From: an uncultured Lachnospiraceae bacterium
GTDB lineage: Bacteria; Bacillota; Clostridia; Lachnospirales; Lachnospiraceae
Length of the DNA stretch: 31,142 nt
Assembly: GCA_937950565.1 (NCBI GenBank)
Contig: CALFCS010000080.1
Span: 1-31,142, forward strand
Direction: 5' to 3'
The notes under the pieces are model-generated. The model ran no database searches. It was not told the DNA's origin and saw nothing but the letters and a program-made list of their open reading frames with translations. The translations under genes were made by a program, and so were the position numbers. Below, one piece after another: positions 1 to 7,267 of this stretch. Each line of letters starts with the position of its first letter. The stretch's first letter is position 1.

Positions 1-55
1 TGTAATTTATTCTGTAAGAATTCGCTCCCTATTAAACGTTAACTAAATGACATTG

Positions 56-71
56 GGCTCTGAACAGTTAC
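56..71. repeat. Terminal-type motif shared with the MITE-like element at 5618-5763
   Basis: The 16 bases GGCTCTGAACAGTTAC here are the exact reverse complement of 5619-5634, the left end of the element at 5618-5763. The last base of the 14-bp terminus differs (C instead of A). In this orientation the element body would extend left, but bases 1-55 do not resemble the interior of the other copy. It may be a degenerate end or a related family whose body differs. Bases 1-183 otherwise hold only the terminator at 131-173 and no gene. Confidence 0.5.
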
Positions 72-130
72 CTTCATTTTATATTTTTCTGCGCTGTTTT
101 CAACTGACACCTTTCTCATCGTGTATAGAC

Positions 131-173
131 AAAAATGCCAAAGTGTAAAAAATCCTTACACTTCGGCATTTTT
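131..173 (-). terminator. Rho-independent terminator of the tetR gene
   Basis: The arms AAAAATGCCAAAGTGTAA and TTACACTTCGGCATTTTT pair with one mismatch around an 8-base loop. On the minus strand the stem is followed by a run of T. It begins 11 bases beyond the tetR stop codon. The A/T-rich outer arms on both sides mean it could also stop rightward transcription. Confidence 0.85.
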
Positions 174-183
174 GTAAAATCAT

Positions 184-720
184 TTATTGTTTTATTTTTA
201 TTCCTTCTGCGATCATCTTATAAATCTGATGCACAACCTCATCCTGATGCTTCGTATCCTCTTCACTCCAGCTTGCAAGAATCCCAAGGATCGCCATGCT
301 GTGATACCGTATAATCAGATCAAACTCTGCCTGACTGCATCTATGCGCAAGTTCCTTTCCCTCAGCGCTCTCTTCGATCATCCTCCTGAAATGCGCCAGA
401 AGGATCCGTCCGATCTCATCACGATAATTTGTGAGCATGCTCTGCCTGATATATGGCATTGCATTTAAGGAAACTGCAAAGAAAAATTTCAGCCGCTTCT
501 CCGGGTCTTCCTGTGCCTCTGCCTTGCTGCGCAGTCTTTCCGTTTCCCGCTCGATCACCCAGCTGATCAGTTCCGGAATGTCCTGAAAATGATAGTAAAA
601 GGTCTGCCTCGTGATCTGGCACTCCTCCACGATATCCTTTACGGTCAGCTTTTTCACATTGTTCTCCATCAGGAGCCTGCGGGCTGCCTCCGCGATGTTG
701 TCTTTCATATCAAGTGGCAT
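184..720 (-). CDS. TetR/AcrR-family transcriptional regulator
   Basis: Predicted 178-residue DNA-binding repressor of the TetR family; its ligand and targets are unknown. The N-terminal helix-turn-helix is clear at about residues 24-47: TVKDIVEECQITRQTFYYHF has the family pattern, including the TFYYHF recognition-helix end. The C-terminal half is a helical ligand-binding/dimer domain with no motif I can assign. The frame stays open 132 codons further upstream, but the start at 720 is preferred. It has the Shine-Dalgarno bases CGAGGA a few bases upstream, and the upstream residues are low-complexity Arg/Ser/Cys-rich translation of a repeat. The gene ends just before a strong terminator and follows mntP with no obvious terminator between them, so read-through from mntP is possible. 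A candidate promoter of its own lies at 1026-1054, leaving a leader of about 300 nt that consists mostly of repeat. Confidence 0.85.
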   Translation of the reverse strand: MPLDMKDNIAEAARRLLMENNVKKLTVKDIVEECQITRQTFYYHFQDIPELISWVIERETERLRSKAEAQEDPEKRLKFFFAVSLNAMPYIRQSMLTNYRDEIGRILLAHFRRMIEESAEGKELAHRCSQAEFDLIIRYHSMAILGILASWSEEDTKHQDEVVHQIYKMIAEGIKIKQ

Positions 721-746
721 ATGGATCCTCGTTTCTCGGATGTGTT

Positions 747-1015
747 CTCTGCATTTTGCCCTGCGTTCCGGGCTCAAAAATGCACTTCCAGCCCTCTCGC
801 AGGCAAGCCTGCATCCGATGCTCTCTGCATTTTGCTGCTGCTTTTCCCTACGTTCCGGGCTCAGGCCGCAGACCCGTCGGCTTCGCCGACTTTCCGCAAC
901 TTTGTTGCTTCTGTCTGCGGCTGATGGACGTCCCGTCCATCCCAAAATGCACTTCCAGCCCTCTCGCAGGCAAGCCTGCATCGGGCTTCCAGTGCATTTT
1001 GCTGCTGCCCGGAAC
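747..1015. repeat. Hairpin-dense, internally duplicated GC-rich repeat in the tetR leader
   Basis: This intergenic stretch is richer in G and C than its neighbours. A 39-base sequence occurs identically at 777-815 and 944-982. CGTTCCGGGCTCA occurs at 764-776 and 851-863, and CTCTGCATTTTGC at 747-759 and 823-835. Perfect short inverted repeats are packed together. GCAGGC-AA-GCCTGC occurs at 799-812 and 966-979. GTCGGC-TTC-GCCGAC lies at 876-890 and GCAAC-TTT-GTTGC at 896-908. GATGGACG-TCC-CGTCCATC is at 923-941. The 9-bp stem GCCGCAGAC (865-873) with GTCTGCGGC (913-921) encloses two hairpins and would form a three-way junction. CAAAATGCACT (943-953) pairs with AGTGCATTTTG (991-1001) around nested stems. 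This resembles a structured interspersed repeat rather than a gene. I cannot define its outer ends. Confidence 0.75.
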
Positions 1016-1025
1016 TGTTGATGAC

Positions 1026-1054
1026 ATTTTATAACACTCATGGGCAAATTACAA
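1026..1054 (-). promoter_or_regulatory. Candidate promoter for tetR
   Basis: On the minus strand TTGTAA (1049-1054) and TAAAAT (1026-1031) are separated by 17 bases. It lies between the mntP stop codon and the repeat, so a transcript from it would contain the whole repeat as its 5' leader. The hexamers are only moderately close to consensus. Confidence 0.4.
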
Positions 1055-1063
1055 TGTTGTTTT

Positions 1064-1642
1064 TCAGAACAGGGATGCGAGGATTCCGAGGTGCTCCAGC
1101 AATATTTTGGTGCCAAGCAGGATCAGGATGACGCCGCCTGTGATCTCTGCTTTCTTTTTGTAACGCTCTCCGAACACGTTTCCGATCTTTACGCCAAGTG
1201 TGGAGAGAAGGAATGTGATTGCTCCGATAAAAAACACTGCCACCGGTACGTTCGTATCCGGCAGGAATGCGAATGTGATGCCGACTGCAAGCGCATCGAT
1301 ACTCGTTGCCACCGCGAGAAGAAACATGGTCTTTATATCCAGGGATTCGTCCAACTGCTCCTCTTCTTTCTTTGAACAGGCTTCCATGACCATGCTCACT
1401 CCGATAAAGCCCAGCAAAGTGAATGCGATCCAGTGATCGACCGCTGTGATGTACTGCTCAAATCTTGAACCGAGCAGATAGCCGATCGCCGGCATCAATG
1501 CCTGAAAGCCTCCAAACCAGATACCGCAGGTCATTGCTTTTTTGATCGTACATTTTTTCATTGCAAGGCCTTTACAGACGGAAACCGCAAACGCGTCCAT
1601 CGAAAGTCCGACTGCCAGCAAAAACAGTTCTATGATTCCCAT
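1064..1642 (-). CDS. mntP: Manganese efflux pump MntP
   Basis: A 192-residue integral membrane protein of the MntP (formerly YebN/UPF0059) family, which exports Mn2+ and protects against manganese excess. The protein has two homologous halves of three membrane segments each. The family's membrane-embedded aspartates are visible in LSMDAFAVSVCKG near the N-terminus and again in ATSIDALAVGITFAF in the second half. The length matches the family (about 185-195). The start at 1642 is chosen because GGAG lies seven bases upstream; the frame is open 15 codons further but those residues (KLKKKWRS type) are not family-like and lack a binding site. It is preceded by a yybP-ykoY riboswitch, the usual manganese sensor of this gene family, so expression is predicted to be switched on by Mn2+. 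Confidence 0.95.
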   Translation of the reverse strand: MGIIELFLLAVGLSMDAFAVSVCKGLAMKKCTIKKAMTCGIWFGGFQALMPAIGYLLGSRFEQYITAVDHWIAFTLLGFIGVSMVMEACSKKEEEQLDESLDIKTMFLLAVATSIDALAVGITFAFLPDTNVPVAVFFIGAITFLLSTLGVKIGNVFGERYKKKAEITGGVILILLGTKILLEHLGILASLF

Positions 1643-1834
1643 AATGCTTCTCCATTTCTTTTTGAGTTTTCCACCGTGCGAGTGCACACATATCTGTTCT
1701 GTGACATTTTCGTCTCATCCGCGGGCAGAACGTGGAAGTGTGAATATCAGCCTGTCGTAATCGCTGCCTGTCTCGCGGCTTACTGCCTCTTACAGCTAAG
1801 CAGACAGCTTATCCGAATCGCTTCTGACGGACAT

Positions 1835-1970
1835 AAAAAAGACTCATGCACAGTACGTAAACTACGTATGCTGTACATGAGTCTCGTTATTTAAGATAAG
1901 CCAGATCGATGTCCGATCAGTATGTTGACTCATCACATATCCGATATGCTAACTACTCCCTCACAGGTGT
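1835..1970 (-). promoter_or_regulatory. yybP-ykoY manganese riboswitch with intrinsic terminator
   Basis: Read on the minus strand, the leader carries GAGGGAGTAG (about 1954-1963), the first conserved loop of the yybP-ykoY class. An 8-bp helix GATGAGTC/GGCTTATC follows, enclosing AACA and a GATCG/CGATC hairpin, and then the closing ACGAGACTC. The basal helix pairs TGTGAG with CTCATG. The same CTCATG is the start of the 5' arm of a long terminator hairpin (1841-1883) followed by six T (1835-1840). Aptamer and terminator are therefore mutually exclusive, which predicts an ON switch: Mn2+ binding stabilises the basal helix, prevents termination and allows mntP expression. About 190 nt of further leader separates the terminator from mntP; I see no gene there. 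Confidence 0.88.
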
Positions 1971-1990
1971 CTTTTTTCAATTATTGATAG

Positions 1991-2019
1991 ATAATATCAT
2001 TTCCCCCTGTGCTTGTCAA
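1991..2019 (-). promoter_or_regulatory. Promoter of the mntP riboswitch leader
   Basis: TTGACA (2014-2019) and TATTAT (1991-1996) on the minus strand are separated by 17 bases. Transcription would start near 1985, about 20 bases before the aptamer. The promoter begins about 37 bases after the end of the AI-2E gene, and no terminator is evident between them. Confidence 0.8.
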
Positions 2020-2055
2020 ACGCTTTTTTCGGATTTTGGGCATTCTCATCTGTTT

Positions 2056-3210
2056 TTACCTGGCCGCCAGCTTCTTATTCACATCCGCCCGTACCCATTT
2101 ATACACAGTCGCCGTGAGTGGAACGCCGATCAGCATACCCAGAATGCCAAACAAGCCACCGCCAATCGTCACTGCCGCCAGCACCCAGATGCCAGGCAGC
2201 CCAATCGAGCCGCCGACCACGCGTGGATAGATCAGATTTCCCTCCACCTGCTGCAGAATCGCGATGTAGATCAAAAACTCCAGCGCTTTTAACGGATTTA
2301 TCGTAAGTATCATCACCGTACCGACAAATGCTCCGATATATGCACCCATAACCGGAATCAGTGCTGTGGAACCGACGATCACACCTGTCATCAGTGCGTA
2401 CGGCAGCCGCAGGATAAACATACCGGCGCCGCACAGCGTGCCAAGAATAATCGCCTCCGTAATCTGCCCGAGGATATAGCTCGTAAATGTCTCATTTGCA
2501 AGAGTCAGAAAACGCTGTACCGGTCCTGTAATCCCCTCCGCCACATAGACCGTTGCAAGCTTTCTCAGCTGGTACTGCAGCCGTTCTTTTCCAAAGAGCA
2601 TATAAATAGAAAAAATAACCGAAATCAGTCCGGTAAACAAAAAGCTTACAATAATATTGGCAACTGAAAATGCAGAATTAAACAGATCTCCAATTCCCTT
2701 TGAAAGAAAATCTCCGATCTTGCGGAACGTAGAATTCCAGTCGATATCAAGGCTGTCAACGTACTGCTGCAACTCCGGTGAATTCTCCAGAATCCCGGAC
2801 AGCCACTTCTGAAACCGTATAAATGCACTTGGGATATCCTTTGTTATTACATGGACGGCATCCAGTAAGGACGGCACAACCAGACCGATCAGCATAACAG
2901 CCAGCACCAGCACGAGAATAATACTGGCAAACACACACACCGGACGGCGCGTTTTTGTAACCCACGCGTCTGTTTTCTTCGGAAAATAGATTTTTTCCAG
3001 TTTTTTCATGAAAATATTCAGCACATATGCAATCGCAAGTCCGTAAAACAGCGGCCGCATTGTATAAACGATCAGCCGAATCGTTTCAATCACATGGTCG
3101 GAATATTTAATGCAAAGACAGGCAAGCACTGCGAGCACAGCAATCTTCACCCAGTTGATATTTACCGCTTTTTCCAGCTTTTTGATTCCAGGCCGGTCTT
3201 CCAGCTTCAT
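2056..3210 (-). CDS. AI-2E family (PerM/UPF0118) membrane transporter
   Basis: A 384-residue polytopic membrane protein of the AI-2E transporter family. Members include E. coli TqsA, linked to autoinducer-2 export, and others linked to Na+/H+ exchange, so the substrate cannot be named. Hydrophobic segments are visible near residues 22-38 and 45-68, then a segment ending in LIGLVVPSLLDAVH. After a long soluble loop of about residues 115-170 there is a C-terminal bundle with the family signature GxLCGAGMFILRLPYALMTG and the end ...IGGGLFGILGMLIGVPLTATVYK. The start codon lies two bases after the rarA stop. Its Shine-Dalgarno GGAGGAG is made of the last rarA codons, so the two genes are translationally coupled. 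The functional link with rarA is not obvious. Confidence 0.88.
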   Translation of the reverse strand: MKLEDRPGIKKLEKAVNINWVKIAVLAVLACLCIKYSDHVIETIRLIVYTMRPLFYGLAIAYVLNIFMKKLEKIYFPKKTDAWVTKTRRPVCVFASIILVLVLAVMLIGLVVPSLLDAVHVITKDIPSAFIRFQKWLSGILENSPELQQYVDSLDIDWNSTFRKIGDFLSKGIGDLFNSAFSVANIIVSFLFTGLISVIFSIYMLFGKERLQYQLRKLATVYVAEGITGPVQRFLTLANETFTSYILGQITEAIILGTLCGAGMFILRLPYALMTGVIVGSTALIPVMGAYIGAFVGTVMILTINPLKALEFLIYIAILQQVEGNLIYPRVVGGSIGLPGIWVLAAVTIGGGLFGILGMLIGVPLTATVYKWVRADVNKKLAAR

Positions 3211-3212
3211 CC

Positions 3213-4535
3213 TTACTCCTCCTTATCGTGAATCCAGTCAAGATACCGCCGGATCGTTTTCTCGTAACCGTTTTCCGATGGCACATAAAATCTCCGGTCC
3301 GTCAGTCCATCCGGCAGATACTGCTGATGCGAAAAATGCTTCGGAAAATCATGTGCGTATTCATAACCGATTCCGTGGCCAAGCTTTGCTGCACCGCCGT
3401 AATGGCTGTCCTGCAAATGCGGCGGAATAGCGGCCGGCTGCTGCTTCACAGCTTCCATTGCATCAAAAATCGCATTTGTCGCGGAGTTGCTTTTCGGCGC
3501 CGTCGCCACATAAAGCGCTGCCTGCGAAAGGATCAGCTGTGATTCCGGCATTCCGATGCGTTCCACAGCCTGTGCCGCTGCTACTGCCACCTGCAATGCC
3601 TGGGGATCGGCATTTCCCACATCCTCCGATGCACAGATCATAATGCGGCGCGCAATGAATTTGACATCCTCACCGACGTACAGCATCCGCGCCAGATAAT
3701 AGACCGCCGCATCCGGATCCGATCCGCGCATACTCTTGATAAATGCGGAAATGGTATCATAATGGCTGTCTCCGCTTTTATCATACCGTACCACACGCTT
3801 CTGAATACACTCCGACGCCACTTCTACTGTGATATGAATTTTCCCGTCCGCAGACGGCGTGGTTGTCAGAATACCAAGTTCAACCGCATTTAAGGCTGAA
3901 CGCGCATCACCTCCTGCGATATCCGCCAGAAATTCTGCTGCATCCTCTTCCAGCACCGCATTGTATGCTCCCATGCCACGCTCTTTGTCACTAACCGCGC
4001 GGTAGAGAAGCGTCAGGATGTCCTCCTTTTGAAGCGGTTTCAGTTCAAAAATCACGGAACGGGAAAGCAGAGCGCCGTTGACCTCAAAGTACGGATTTTC
4101 AGTCGTCGCTCCAATCAAAATTAACGTACCATCCTCCACAAACGGCAGAAGATAATCCTGCTGGCCTTTATTAAAGCGATGAATCTCGTCCACAAAAAGA
4201 ATCGTCTTTTTGCCGTACATGCCAAGGTTTTCCTTCGCCGCCTTTACGACCTCTTCCATGTCCTTTTTCCCGGCTACCGTCGCATTAATCTGCGTAAACT
4301 CCGCACTTGTCGTGTTTGCAATGACCTTTGCCAGCGTCGTCTTGCCTGTACCAGGCGGTCCGTAAAAAATCAGCGAGCTTAATTTATCTGCAGAGATCGC
4401 GCGGTACAGCAGTTTATCCTTTCCAATGATATGCTGCTGTCCGACCACCTCATCCAGCGTCCGTGGCCGGATGCGCGATGCAAGCGGCGCTTCTGTTTTC
4501 ATTGTTTTTGTTCTTGCGTATTCAAATAAATCCAT
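3213..4535 (-). CDS. rarA: Replication-associated recombination protein A (RarA/MgsA), AAA+ ATPase
   Basis: A 440-residue clamp-loader-like AAA+ ATPase that acts at stalled replication forks. After the N-terminal PLASRIRPRTLDEVVGQQHI segment come the Walker A GPPGTGKTTLAK (about residues 59-70) and the Walker B LFVDEIHRFNKGQQDYLLP. Sensor 1 IGATTENPYFEVNGALLSR follows, then the sensor 2/helical part GGDARSALNAVE. The C-terminal tetramerisation domain contains the family-typical MRGSDPDAAVYYLARML and CASEDVGNADPQAL. The length is normal. The start at 4535 gives the usual MDLFEYA N-terminus, but its ribosome binding site is weak and distant, so an internal start is not excluded. The gene is coupled downstream to the AI-2E family gene. 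Confidence 0.95.
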   Translation of the reverse strand: MDLFEYARTKTMKTEAPLASRIRPRTLDEVVGQQHIIGKDKLLYRAISADKLSSLIFYGPPGTGKTTLAKVIANTTSAEFTQINATVAGKKDMEEVVKAAKENLGMYGKKTILFVDEIHRFNKGQQDYLLPFVEDGTLILIGATTENPYFEVNGALLSRSVIFELKPLQKEDILTLLYRAVSDKERGMGAYNAVLEEDAAEFLADIAGGDARSALNAVELGILTTTPSADGKIHITVEVASECIQKRVVRYDKSGDSHYDTISAFIKSMRGSDPDAAVYYLARMLYVGEDVKFIARRIMICASEDVGNADPQALQVAVAAAQAVERIGMPESQLILSQAALYVATAPKSNSATNAIFDAMEAVKQQPAAIPPHLQDSHYGGAAKLGHGIGYEYAHDFPKHFSHQQYLPDGLTDRRFYVPSENGYEKTIRRYLDWIHDKEE

Positions 4536-4622
4536 GGTTTGTATGTTATCCTTTCGATACTTTTCTGGTCTGCCACAATATATTTCTTTTTTCCAAATTA
4601 ATAAGCGATTCTTTCACCAAAC

Positions 4623-4651
4623 CTGCTACGTGGCATCTAATCTCCTGTCAA
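4623..4651 (-). promoter_or_regulatory. Candidate promoter for rarA
   Basis: A perfect TTGACA (4646-4651) is followed after 17 bases by TAGCAG (4623-4628) on the minus strand. The -10 element is weak. The site lies in the 144-base gap between the deacetylase stop and rarA, in which I see no terminator. Confidence 0.4.
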
Positions 4652-4679
4652 CAAAAAATCTCTGTGTTCATTCTATCTT

Positions 4680-5510
4680 TTACTCAAGAATCAATTCATC
4701 CACCGTCACAAATTTGTATCCGCGTTCCGTAAGCGCATCCACGATCTCCAGCGCCGCATCAACCGATGACTGATAATAGTCGTGCAGTAAAATAATGTCC
4801 CCCGGCTTCGTGTCCTTCAGCACGCGTTCTACGACCAGTGCCGTATTTTTTGTCGTCCAGTCGAGCGGATCCACGTCCCAAAGCACTGGGATCATCTCAA
4901 AGCTGCACTCCATTGCCTTCTTCCACTCTCCAAACGGCGGACGGATAAACTCCGGCTCTTTTCCGGTCACCTCACAAATCAGCGCATTCGTTTTCTCCAC
5001 CTCTGCACATGCTCTGGCAATATCAAGCTCAGAAAGCTTCACATGACTGTACGTATGGTTTCCGATCAGATGACCTTCCGTTTCCATTCGCTTCAGAAGT
5101 GCCTCATTGCCTAGGATGTTTTTACCTACCACAAAAAAGGTGGCATGGACACCGCGTTCCTTCAGTCCGTCAAGAAGCTGCGGCGTATAAACGGGATGCG
5201 GACCATCGTCGAAGGTGAGGGCAACTTTTGCGGTGATCGTTTTCTCAGCTCTTATGGAACTGTTTTCCGAAACCTGCACCGCTATAGATTGCCCCATTCC
5301 TGTATTTTCCATTGTCTGAACAGAATCCTGAAATTCTGCATCTGTATTTCTATCTGGTCTCTGATCGCTTAATATTCGCTCCGGGTTCGCACTGTTCTGA
5401 ACGGACTTCTCAATCCGATTTACACCAAAAGAAATGAAAAACAGCGCCAGTCCCAGACTCCACCAGAAGCAAAGACAGCCGATAAGCCGCCACAAAATAC
5501 TCCGCACCAT
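4680..5510 (-). CDS. Membrane-anchored polysaccharide deacetylase (NodB/CE4 family)
   Basis: A 276-residue protein predicted to remove acetyl groups from extracellular N-acetylated glycans such as peptidoglycan. Residues about 4-30 form a hydrophobic segment after two arginines, so it is probably a membrane-anchored extracellular protein; a variable linker of about 60 residues follows. The NodB domain shows all CE4 motifs: TFDDGP (D101, D102), the metal-binding NHTYSH (H152, H156), RPPFG (about 190-194), WDVDPLDW and LLHD near residue 249. The start at 5510 is chosen because GGAGG lies ten bases upstream. A GTG at 5546 would fall inside the -10 box of the predicted promoter (5545-5574) and could not be transcribed from it. 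A peptidoglycan deacetylase or a sporulation-type PdaA/PdaB-like role is possible; substrate not determinable. Confidence 0.9.
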   Translation of the reverse strand: MVRSILWRLIGCLCFWWSLGLALFFISFGVNRIEKSVQNSANPERILSDQRPDRNTDAEFQDSVQTMENTGMGQSIAVQVSENSSIRAEKTITAKVALTFDDGPHPVYTPQLLDGLKERGVHATFFVVGKNILGNEALLKRMETEGHLIGNHTYSHVKLSELDIARACAEVEKTNALICEVTGKEPEFIRPPFGEWKKAMECSFEMIPVLWDVDPLDWTTKNTALVVERVLKDTKPGDIILLHDYYQSSVDAALEIVDALTERGYKFVTVDELILE

Positions 5511-5544
5511 TCCCGCAATTCCTCCGGGATGAAATCTCTCTATC

Positions 5545-5574
5545 ACTATATGCGAATGAACCGCTTTCTATCAA
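5545..5574 (-). promoter_or_regulatory. Promoter of the polysaccharide deacetylase gene
   Basis: TTGATA (5569-5574) and TATAGT (5545-5550) on the minus strand are 18 bases apart. Transcription would start near 5538, which supports the ATG at 5510 as the translation start. Confidence 0.55.
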
Positions 5575-5617
5575 TCTCTTTACAGCACAATTTCATTCTC
5601 TCGTTTCTTCATTATTA

Positions 5618-5763
5618 TGTAACTGTTCAGAGCCAAGCAGATTTTCATGCAAAAGTGTGAATCATGCTTGCATGAATGAACACTTTTACATGGAAATCTA
5701 TTTGGCGGATACGCCACACCGACGAAATGCGCAGCATTTTGGAGGTGGTTCTGAACAGTTACA
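5618..5763. mobile_element. 146-bp MITE-like element with 6-bp target duplication
   Basis: Perfect 14-bp terminal inverted repeats, TGTAACTGTTCAGA (5618-5631) and TCTGAACAGTTACA (5750-5763), enclose a short non-coding body. TTATTA flanks it directly on both sides (5612-5617 and 5764-5769), as expected for a target-site duplication. The interior holds three hairpins: AAAAGTGT/ACACTTTT (5651-5658 with 5680-5687) containing a nested CATGC/GCATG, TGGCG-GATA-CGCCA (5703-5716), and AAATGC-GCA-GCATTT (5725-5739). There is no transposase, so it would need one in trans. It sits between the promoter of the deacetylase gene and the tyrS terminator. The remaining gap, 5764-5873, shows no gene. Confidence 0.82.
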
Positions 5764-5873
5764 TTATTATAATGAATTGCTTTTGAGGCAGTCATCTTTC
5801 TGACCATCTGTGAATATTCTCTTTGACCAAACTGCTGCCACAGTTATCTTAACACATTCTGCCGGACAAACAA

Positions 5874-5925
5874 AGAGGCTGTTGCAAAATCAGATGACTT
5901 CTCATCCGTTTTGCAATAGCCCCTC
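5874..5925 (-). terminator. Terminator of tyrS
   Basis: On the minus strand a long stem pairs GAGGGGCTATTGCAAAA with TTTTGCAACAGCCTCTT around a loop of about 19 bases. It starts some 30 bases after the tyrS stop codon. The stem is longer than most simple terminators. The trailing T run is short and interrupted (TCTTTGTTTG). Confidence 0.65.
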
Positions 5926-5927
5926 GG

Positions 5928-5959
5928 TTTCTTTATTTCTTTATTTCTCTATTTCTCTA
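5928..5959. repeat. Four tandem 8-base units spanning the tyrS stop codon
   Basis: TTTCTTTA occurs twice, followed by TTTCTCTA twice, without gaps, then TTTC. The tyrS stop codon (complement of 5957-5959) lies in the fourth unit. It may be a slippage-derived microrepeat. Confidence 0.75.
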
Positions 5960-7180
5960 TTTCAGAACCACTTTCCGGAAGTTCTTCTTTCCTTTCTTTA
6001 CGATGATTCCGTCACCCTCAAACTTCTCTTTTGCAAGTGTTGCCTTCGGGTCGGTGATCTTCTCGCCGTCTGCGGTTACGCCGCCCTGCTCTACCGCACG
6101 GCGTCCCTCGGAACGAGTATTTGCCAGACCGGATTTGTGAAGCAGGGATACGATGTCGATTGCATCCTCGGTGAAGTCCTCGTCAGAAAGCTCTGCGGTC
6201 GGCATATGCTCTGCATTTCCCATGGAGAACAGGGCACGTGCACCTTCCTGTGCCTTCTTTGCTTCCTCCTCGCCGTGTACCAGTGCAGTCAGCTCATAAG
6301 CAAGGATCTCCTTTGCCTGGTTGAGCTGGCTTCCTTCCCACTTGTCCATCTCATCGATCTGCTCAAGCGGCAGGAAGGTCAGCATACGCAGGCATTTGAG
6401 TACGTCTGCATCTGCCACGTTTCTCCAGTACTGGTAGAAATCGAACGGAGAAGTCTTGTTCGGATCAAGCCATACGGCGCCGCTCTGAGTCTTACCCATC
6501 TTCTTGCCCTCGGAGTTGAGCAGCAGAGTGATCGTCATTGCGTATGCATCTTTGCCGAGCTTGCGGCGGATCAACTCGGTACCGCCGAGCATGTTGCTCC
6601 ACTGGTCATCGCCTCCAAACTGCATGTTGCAGCCGTATTTCTGGTACAGTGCGTAGAAATCGTAGCTCTGCATGATCATGTAGTTGAATTCCAGGAAGCT
6701 CAGGCCGCGTTCCATACGCTGTTTGTAGCACTCTGCAGTCAGCATGCGGTTTACGCTGAAGTGTGCGCCTACCTCGCGCAGTACATCGACGTAATTCAGG
6801 TCGAGCAGCCAGTCTGCATTGTTTACCATCAGCGCCTTACCTTCTGAAAAATCAATAAAACGGCTCATCTGTTTTTTAAAACATTCACAGTTGTGCTGGA
6901 TGGTCTCTTTTGTCATCATCTGGCGCATATCCGTTCTTCCGGACGGATCTCCAATCATAGCAGTACCTCCGCCAATTAAGGCAATCGGTTTATTGCCTGC
7001 CTCTTGAAGACGCTTCATCAGGCAAAGCGCCATAAAGTGCCCTACGTGAAGGCTGTCTGCGGTCGGATCAAATCCAATATAAAAGGTTGCCTTCCCATTA
7101 TTTACCAGTTCCCGAATCTCTTCTTCATCTGTTACCTGTGCAATTAATCCCCTTGCCTGTAACTCCTCATAAATTCCCAT
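5957..7180 (-). CDS. tyrS: Tyrosyl-tRNA synthetase
   Basis: A 407-residue class I aminoacyl-tRNA synthetase that charges tRNA-Tyr. The N-terminal Rossmann domain has YIGFDPTADSLHVGH, where HVGH (H45-H48) is the HIGH motif. It is followed by ALIGGGTAMIGDPSGR, the tyrosine-binding YNYMIMQSYDF-like segment (here NYMIMQSYDF), QFGGDDQWSN and the KMSKS equivalent KKMGKT. The C-terminal 70 residues form the S4 RNA-binding domain (LLHKSGLANTRSEGRRAVEQ). The start at 7180 is chosen because GGAG is seven bases upstream; the ATG two codons earlier is only one base from that site. The mRNA leader is a tyrosine T-box, so expression should rise when uncharged tRNA-Tyr accumulates. Confidence 0.97.
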   Translation of the reverse strand: MGIYEELQARGLIAQVTDEEEIRELVNNGKATFYIGFDPTADSLHVGHFMALCLMKRLQEAGNKPIALIGGGTAMIGDPSGRTDMRQMMTKETIQHNCECFKKQMSRFIDFSEGKALMVNNADWLLDLNYVDVLREVGAHFSVNRMLTAECYKQRMERGLSFLEFNYMIMQSYDFYALYQKYGCNMQFGGDDQWSNMLGGTELIRRKLGKDAYAMTITLLLNSEGKKMGKTQSGAVWLDPNKTSPFDFYQYWRNVADADVLKCLRMLTFLPLEQIDEMDKWEGSQLNQAKEILAYELTALVHGEEEAKKAQEGARALFSMGNAEHMPTAELSDEDFTEDAIDIVSLLHKSGLANTRSEGRRAVEQGGVTADGEKITDPKATLAKEKFEGDGIIVKKGKKNFRKVVLK

Positions 7181-7267
7181 AGCCATTCTCCTTCTCTACA
7201 TTTTTCATAATCTTTTTATTCTTCTGCCTGTACGAGCATTCCTTGCTTTCTCACTATTATCATGCAG

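Noticed and set aside
731..1010. CRISPR array, suggested by repeated units
   Set aside because: The repeats are uneven in spacing and length, overlap hairpins and have no uniform spacers or cas genes nearby.
721..1116. Upstream in-frame extension of the tetR gene, giving a 310-residue protein
   Set aside because: The extension translates a hairpin-rich repeat into low-complexity Arg/Ser/Cys-rich residues, while a good ribosome binding site and a normal TetR N-terminus occur at 720.
1741..1835. Possible second riboswitch or small RNA between the Mn2+ terminator and mntP
   Set aside because: There are some short complementary segments (CTGTCT/AGACAG), but no conserved motif and no second terminator.
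5580..5807. A 75-codon minus-strand frame overlapping the MITE-like element
   Set aside because: It runs through both inverted ends and the hairpins, has no ribosome binding site match and no family resemblance.
5810..6847. A 345-codon open frame on the plus strand across tyrS
   Set aside because: It is antisense to tyrS, has no recognisable domain, and runs through the tyrS terminator.
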